NCBI GenBank assembly: GCA_002338885.1
Contig: DDJI01000032.1
Coordinates: 16,927 to 25,085, forward strand
Reading direction: 5' to 3'
DNA: 8,159 nucleotides
Origin: Ruminococcus sp. UBA1828
Lineage (GTDB): Bacteria; Bacillota; Clostridia; Oscillospirales; Ruminococcaceae
Position 1 is the stretch's first letter; each line of letters begins with the position of its first letter. Shown in pieces: positions 4,194 to 8,159 of this stretch. Below the pieces are notes generated by a model that saw nothing but the letters and a program-made list of their open reading frames with translations, was not told the DNA's origin and ran no database searches. A program made the translations under genes and the position numbers.

Positions 4194-6236
4194 ATGGCAA
4201 ATAAAGAAGAAAAAAATAGCAAGTCAAAGAAGAGCCGTGCGGTAAAGACCGAGCGGCAGGAAAAGGGCAGCCAGGGCGGATCGTCGGCGCTTGATGCGGC
4301 GATAGCGGCTGCAATTTCGGCGCCGAAGCCTCCTAAGAAGGCGGCGCAGTATCAGCGTCAGAAGCTGAATCAGGCAAGGTCGGAAAAGTCCAAATCCGAC
4401 AAGCAAAGAAAGGATCAAAAGAAATCATCCGAGCAAAAGACTTCAAAGAGCGCGGCGCACAGATCCGAGGCCGCAAGCAAGATCAAGTCCTCAAGGCAGC
4501 ATTCGGACACCGGCGCTAAAACCGCCTCAAAGAAATCGGGCGGCGCGCAGGCAAATGCCGCAAAGAGAAATCCGAGCGATTTTAAGAACCCGCTCAAGAT
4601 AATACCGCTTGGCGGCTTGAACGAAATCGGAAAGAACATGACGCTTGTAGAGTACGGCGACGACATAGTTATTATCGACTGCGGAATGACGTTTCCGGAT
4701 GCGGAAATGCCCGGAGTGGACATTGTAATACCCGATTTTACCTACGTTGTGAAGAATGCGGACAGGATAAGAGGAGTTCTTTTGACTCACGGACATGAGG
4801 ACCACATAGGCGGAATCCCCTACCTGCTCAAAAAGATAAACGTCCCGATATACGGCACAAGGCTCACCTTAGGTCTTGTTGAAAACAAGCTCAAGGAGCA
4901 CAACTTAGGCAAGGTGAAGCTCAATGTCGTATCCCCGCCGGACGTTGTGCGCTTAGGATGCATGAGCGCAGAGTTTATAAGAGTGAACCACTCCATTCCC
5001 GATGCGGCAGCCATTGCTTTGCGCACACCCGCGGGAACGGTTATTCACATGGGCGACTTCAAGGTAGATTACACCCCGATAGAGGGCGGAATAATCGATC
5101 TGCCAAGGTTTGCAAGCTTGGGCGACGAGGGAGTGCTCGCCTTGATGAGCGACTCCACAAACGCAGAACGCCCCGGATTTACGCCGAGTGAAAAGGTCGT
5201 CGGAGAGAGCTTTGAAAAGCTTTACTCAAAGGCGGAGGGCAAGAGAATTATAATTGCGACGTTCTCTTCAAACATACAAAGAGTTCAGCAGATTATAAAC
5301 TGCGCTGCAAAACACTCGAGAAAGGTTGCGGTGTTCGGCAGAAGTATGATCAATGTAGTGCGCTTGGGAATAGACCTCGGATATCTTAAAATACCGGAGG
5401 GCGTGCTGATTGATATAGACAAGATGCATAATTACACCGATGATGAGTTGGTGATTATAACTACCGGAAGTCAGGGTGAGCCGATGAGCGCGCTGACAAG
5501 AATGGCGCTTAACGACCACAGACAGGTGAGCATCACCGAAAACGACTTCATAATCATTTCCGCAAGACCTATCCCGGGAAACGAAAAGTTTGTCGGAAGG
5601 GTTGTAAACGAACTGCTCAAGCTCGGTGCGGAGGTTGTGTATGAGGCGATGTATGATGTGCATGTGTCAGGACATGCATGCCGCGAGGAGCACAAGCTCT
5701 TGCTGAGCCTTGTAAGGCCGAAGTATTTCATCCCCGTTCACGGCGAGTATAAGCACCTTGTAAGACATGCCGAAACGGCGGAGGAGCTTGGAATCGCGCG
5801 CGAAAACATCATGATAGCCGATATAGGCAACGTCATAGAGGTTTGCGATGCGGGAATAAGAATCAACGGCTCTGTGCCGGCAGGAAAGCTTTTGGTTGAC
5901 GGACTCGGCGTCGGAGATGTCGGCGCGGCGGTGCTCAAGGAGAGAAAGCATCTGGCGCAGGACGGCGTGATTGTGGTTTCGTTTACCATTGACAAGATAG
6001 AGAGAAAACTTCTGTCAGGTCCCGAGATAGTGACAAGAGGCTTTGTTTACGAGAAGGAGAGCGAGGAGCTGCTCACAAAGGCAAAGGCGTTTGTTGCAAG
6101 CACGGTAAACACCGAGCTTTTAACAAGGCATGACTACAACGCCATCAAGGCAAAGCTTCGGGACGAGCTTGGAGATTTCATATTCTCAAAGACAAAGCGC
6201 AGACCTATGATTGTTCCTACGATTTTGGATATATAA
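4194..6236 (+). CDS. rnj: Ribonuclease J with a long basic N-terminal extension
   Basis: The 680-residue product is a beta-CASP metallo-beta-lactamase ribonuclease, the 5'-3' exo- and endonuclease that matures rRNA and degrades mRNA in Firmicutes. The catalytic core starts near residue 134 (KIIPLGGLNEIGKN) and has all the expected motifs. These are THGHEDHIGG (198-207, with metal ligands H199, H201, D203 and H204), VNHSIPD (264-270, H266), MGDFK (286-290, D288), SDSTNAERPG (319-328), TTGSQGEP (423-430), SGHA (492-495) and PVHGE (514-518). The C-terminal domain runs to the end. Without its extension the protein is about 547 residues, close to B. subtilis RNase J1 (555). Residues 1-130 are low in complexity: 25 Lys, 22 Ser and 22 Ala by hand count. 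They look disordered and could bind RNA or partners. The start is set by ATG 4194 behind GAAAGGA (4182-4188). It lies 65 nt upstream of gdpP and is probably co-transcribed with it. Confidence 0.96.
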   Translation: MANKEEKNSKSKKSRAVKTERQEKGSQGGSSALDAAIAAAISAPKPPKKAAQYQRQKLNQARSEKSKSDKQRKDQKKSSEQKTSKSAAHRSEAASKIKSSRQHSDTGAKTASKKSGGAQANAAKRNPSDFKNPLKIIPLGGLNEIGKNMTLVEYGDDIVIIDCGMTFPDAEMPGVDIVIPDFTYVVKNADRIRGVLLTHGHEDHIGGIPYLLKKINVPIYGTRLTLGLVENKLKEHNLGKVKLNVVSPPDVVRLGCMSAEFIRVNHSIPDAAAIALRTPAGTVIHMGDFKVDYTPIEGGIIDLPRFASLGDEGVLALMSDSTNAERPGFTPSEKVVGESFEKLYSKAEGKRIIIATFSSNIQRVQQIINCAAKHSRKVAVFGRSMINVVRLGIDLGYLKIPEGVLIDIDKMHNYTDDELVIITTGSQGEPMSALTRMALNDHRQVSITENDFIIISARPIPGNEKFVGRVVNELLKLGAEVVYEAMYDVHVSGHACREEHKLLLSLVRPKYFIPVHGEYKHLVRHAETAEELGIARENIMIADIGNVIEVCDAGIRINGSVPAGKLLVDGLGVGDVGAAVLKERKHLAQDGVIVVSFTIDKIERKLLSGPEIVTRGFVYEKESEELLTKAKAFVASTVNTELLTRHDYNAIKAKLRDELGDFIFSKTKRRPMIVPTILDI

Positions 6237-6255
6237 AGCGTAAACCGCTGCGCAT

Positions 6256-6278
6256 GGCATACAATGCCGGCATACAAT
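6256..6278. repeat. Short direct repeat in the rnj-gdpP gap
   Basis: GGCATACAAT occurs at 6256-6265 and again at 6269-6278, with 3 nt between copies. GGCAT (6256-6260) can also pair with ATGCC (6264-6268), and CGCA (6251-6254) with TGCG (6281-6284), so the 65-nt gap can form a small stem-loop ahead of the gdpP ribosome binding site. There is no T-tract, so it is not a terminator. Confidence 0.45.
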
Positions 6279-6288
6279 TTTGCGTAAA

Positions 6289-6295
6289 GGAAGGG
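6289..6295 (+). promoter_or_regulatory. Ribosome binding site supporting a GTG start for gdpP
   Basis: The purine-rich stretch AAAGGAAGGG (6286-6295) ends 6 nt before GTG 6302. The first in-frame ATG is codon 52 (6455), inside the second membrane segment, so GTG is the only start that keeps both membrane helices. Confidence 0.8.
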
Positions 6296-6301
6296 ATAAA
6301 G

Positions 6302-8159
6302 GTGAAAAAGCGTTTACCTAAGTCGGTTATCGCGGCGCTTGGGCTGCTGATACTGTCGTCGCTTGTGTTCGGAGTAGTTTTGATATTCCAGGGCACGGTG
6401 CTTGAGATTGCGGTAGCAGTGGTAGTGTTTTTAAGCGCCGTTGCGGTGCTTATAATGTCCTTGATTATCGGTTCTGACATAACTAAGTATGTCACCGAGA
6501 TGGACAAAGACATAGTTTCCATAAGCCGTGAGACGTTTTACGACTTTCCCGAGCCGATAATTATAGCCGATGAGGACGAAAAGATAGTGTGGTACAACAA
6601 GAGCTTTGAGGAAAGGCTTTTCGGAGAGGACAGGGCGTATGCGCTGCCGCTTTCCGATCTTGTCGGAAACAACACTTCAAAGATTTTCGCCCAGAGCGGC
6701 GCAATAGTAAAGATCTTAGACAGGTATTACAGGGTCTCGGCGAGACAGTCGGAGGCGTATGGCCTGTCGGTCATAAAGTTTTCCGACGTGACCGACCACG
6801 TAATGCTTGAAAACGAGTACAAGGCGAGCAAAAAGACGGTTCTTATAATGATGATAGATAACTACGACGACCTTCTTCAAAACGCCAAGGAAAGCGATAA
6901 GGCAAACGTCCAGGTTCAGATAGAGCAGATATTCGAGCGCTTTATAGAGAACACCAACGGCATAATTCATAAGGTTTCAAACGACCGCTTCTACGCCATA
7001 ATCGAAGAGCGCCACTTGAGCAGAATAATAGAGAGAAAGTTTGATATCCTTGATGAGGTCAGATCCATTCAGGTGGGAGACCGCACAAGCGTCACACTTT
7101 CAATCGGTGTCGGCAGAGGCGCCGCAACGCTTGCACAGAGCGAGGCGTACGCTAAGCAGTCTTTGGACATGTGCTTGGGAAGGGGCGGAGACCAGGCGGC
7201 TGTAAAGACGCCTAACGGATTTGAGTTCTTCGGCGGCATTTCAAAGGCTGTGGAAAAGTCCACAAAGGTTCGCTCAAGAATAATCGCAACCGCGCTCAAG
7301 GAGCTTGCGGAAAACAGCGAGACCATTTATATAATGGGACACAAGTATGCGGACTTCGACGCACTCGGCTCATCCGTGGGACTTTGCGGAGCGTTTAGGA
7401 GCATGGGCAGGCAGGCGTACTGCGTCATTGACCCCGAGAAAAACCTTTCAAAGACGCTGATAGACTACCTCAAGCAAAACGGCGAGGAAAGCTATTTCAT
7501 GTCATGCGAGACGGCGATTGAGAAGATAAACGAAAAGTCGCTGCTTGTAATATGCGATACCCATAACCCCGATTTTGTGGACTCAAAGGCTTTGTATGAG
7601 GCTGCAAAGACAGTCGTCATCATAGACCACCACAGAAAGATGGTAAACCATATAGATAACGCGGTTGTGTTCTTCCACGAGCCGTTTGCATCCTCTACCA
7701 GCGAGATGGCAACAGAGCTGATACAGTATTTCGGCTCCGAATGTAAGATTTCGATATGCGACGCCGAGGCGCTGCTTGCCGGAATAATGCTTGATACAAA
7801 GAACTTTGTCATGCGCTCCGGAGCAAGGACGTTTGAAGCGGCGGCACATCTTAAAAAACTCGGGGCGGACACCGTTGCGGTCAAGAACCTGTTCTCCGAC
7901 ACCTTGAATACATACCGCGAGAAGAGCATACTCATACAGTCGGCAACGCTTTTCCACGCCTGCGCCATAGCTACAACCGAATCTGAAGCGCCTGAGCTGA
8001 GGCTTGCCGCACCGCAGGCTGCGGACGAGCTTTTGGGAATAATAGGAGTAAAGGCGTCCTTTGTAATATACAGAATGGACGGCATATGCCATATTTCGGC
8101 GAGGTCGCTCGGCGGATTCAACGTTCAGCTCATCATGGAAGCAATAGGCGGCGGCGGTC
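6302..8159 (+). CDS. gdpP: GdpP-type cyclic-di-AMP phosphodiesterase (DHH/DHHA1), 3' end outside the window
   Basis: The open frame has 619 codons and no stop before the window end. GdpP is a membrane-anchored enzyme that hydrolyses c-di-AMP to pApA and so affects osmotic balance, cell-wall stress and beta-lactam tolerance. Two membrane helices (about 9-29 and 33-57) are followed by a PAS-like domain (about 82-165). A degenerate GGDEF domain (about 175-305) follows, where SNDRF (226-230) stands in place of GGDEF. The DHH domain has GHKYADFDALGS (346-357, with H347, D351 and D353), CDTHNP (418-423, D419), IDHHRK (441-446, the DHH signature) and GIMLDTKNF (494-502, D498). The DHHA1 domain reaches HISARSLGGFNVQLIMEAIGGGG (597-619), where the family usually continues with His. 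All metal ligands are present. The domain order and length match B. subtilis GdpP (about 659 residues), so about 40 residues are missing. It starts 65 nt after rnj and probably shares its transcript. The usual partner rplI is not within the window. Confidence 0.95.
   Translation, partial: MKKRLPKSVIAALGLLILSSLVFGVVLIFQGTVLEIAVAVVVFLSAVAVLIMSLIIGSDITKYVTEMDKDIVSISRETFYDFPEPIIIADEDEKIVWYNKSFEERLFGEDRAYALPLSDLVGNNTSKIFAQSGAIVKILDRYYRVSARQSEAYGLSVIKFSDVTDHVMLENEYKASKKTVLIMMIDNYDDLLQNAKESDKANVQVQIEQIFERFIENTNGIIHKVSNDRFYAIIEERHLSRIIERKFDILDEVRSIQVGDRTSVTLSIGVGRGAATLAQSEAYAKQSLDMCLGRGGDQAAVKTPNGFEFFGGISKAVEKSTKVRSRIIATALKELAENSETIYIMGHKYADFDALGSSVGLCGAFRSMGRQAYCVIDPEKNLSKTLIDYLKQNGEESYFMSCETAIEKINEKSLLVICDTHNPDFVDSKALYEAAKTVVIIDHHRKMVNHIDNAVVFFHEPFASSTSEMATELIQYFGSECKISICDAEALLAGIMLDTKNFVMRSGARTFEAAAHLKKLGADTVAVKNLFSDTLNTYREKSILIQSATLFHACAIATTESEAPELRLAAPQAADELLGIIGVKASFVIYRMDGICHISARSLGGFNVQLIMEAIGGGG

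Noticed and set aside
7492..8121. Minus-strand open frame of 209 codons, and a second at 7583-8092 (169 codons)
   Set aside because: Both lie opposite the DHH/DHHA1 part of gdpP, which has clear family motifs. Their translations are Ser/Ala- or Arg/Cys-rich with no recognisable motif, as expected of a shadow frame.
1..8159. Mobile elements, CRISPR arrays, tRNA or rRNA genes, phage genes or a defence system
   Set aside because: No transposase, integrase, regularly spaced repeat, tRNA-like cloverleaf or nuclease-plus-partner arrangement was seen on either strand. The window is densely filled with ordinary chromosomal genes.

Overview
The window reads as an ordinary chromosomal stretch of a mid-G+C Firmicute, most likely a member of the Clostridia. 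The reasons are an RNase J and a GdpP-type cyclic-di-AMP phosphodiesterase (both typical of Firmicutes), heavy use of ATA, AGA and AGG codons, AAAGGA/GGAGG ribosome binding sites and short stem-plus-T-tract terminators. I could not place it to genus. All genes are on the + strand, and no tRNA, rRNA, CRISPR array, transposase or phage gene was seen.

Layout: (1) 1-534 is the 3' end of pnp (polynucleotide phosphorylase, KH and S1 domains), closed by a strong terminator at 565-600. (2) 686-1537 is a single-gene unit for an ANT(6)/AadK-type aminoglycoside nucleotidyltransferase, followed by one strong and one weaker terminator-like hairpin (1583-1618, 1636-1669). (3) 1784-3979 encodes a 731-residue fusion: a sugar-1-phosphate nucleotidyltransferase with intact motifs, a left-handed beta-helix, and a C-terminal phosphohexomutase-like half whose catalytic motifs all appear lost. 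(4) 3963-4193 carries a near-consensus promoter, a perfect 16-bp palindrome at the predicted start of transcription, a possible 19-codon leader ORF and a roughly 195-nt leader able to form competing long-range stems. (5) 4194-6236 is RNase J with an unusual 130-residue Lys/Ser/Ala-rich N-terminal extension. (6) 6302-8159 is gdpP, starting at GTG and cut by the window end just short of its stop.

Functional themes: two RNA-decay enzymes (PNPase and RNase J) lie within about 3.7 kb. RNase J appears co-transcribed with the enzyme that hydrolyses c-di-AMP to pApA, so RNA turnover and second-messenger turnover may share the regulated promoter and leader at 3963-4193. The resistance-type gene and the sugar-nucleotide fusion look like separate transcription units between the two.

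There is no obvious new multi-gene system here. The best candidates for something undescribed are the structured rnj-gdpP leader with its palindrome, and the degenerate mutase half of the nucleotidyltransferase fusion.
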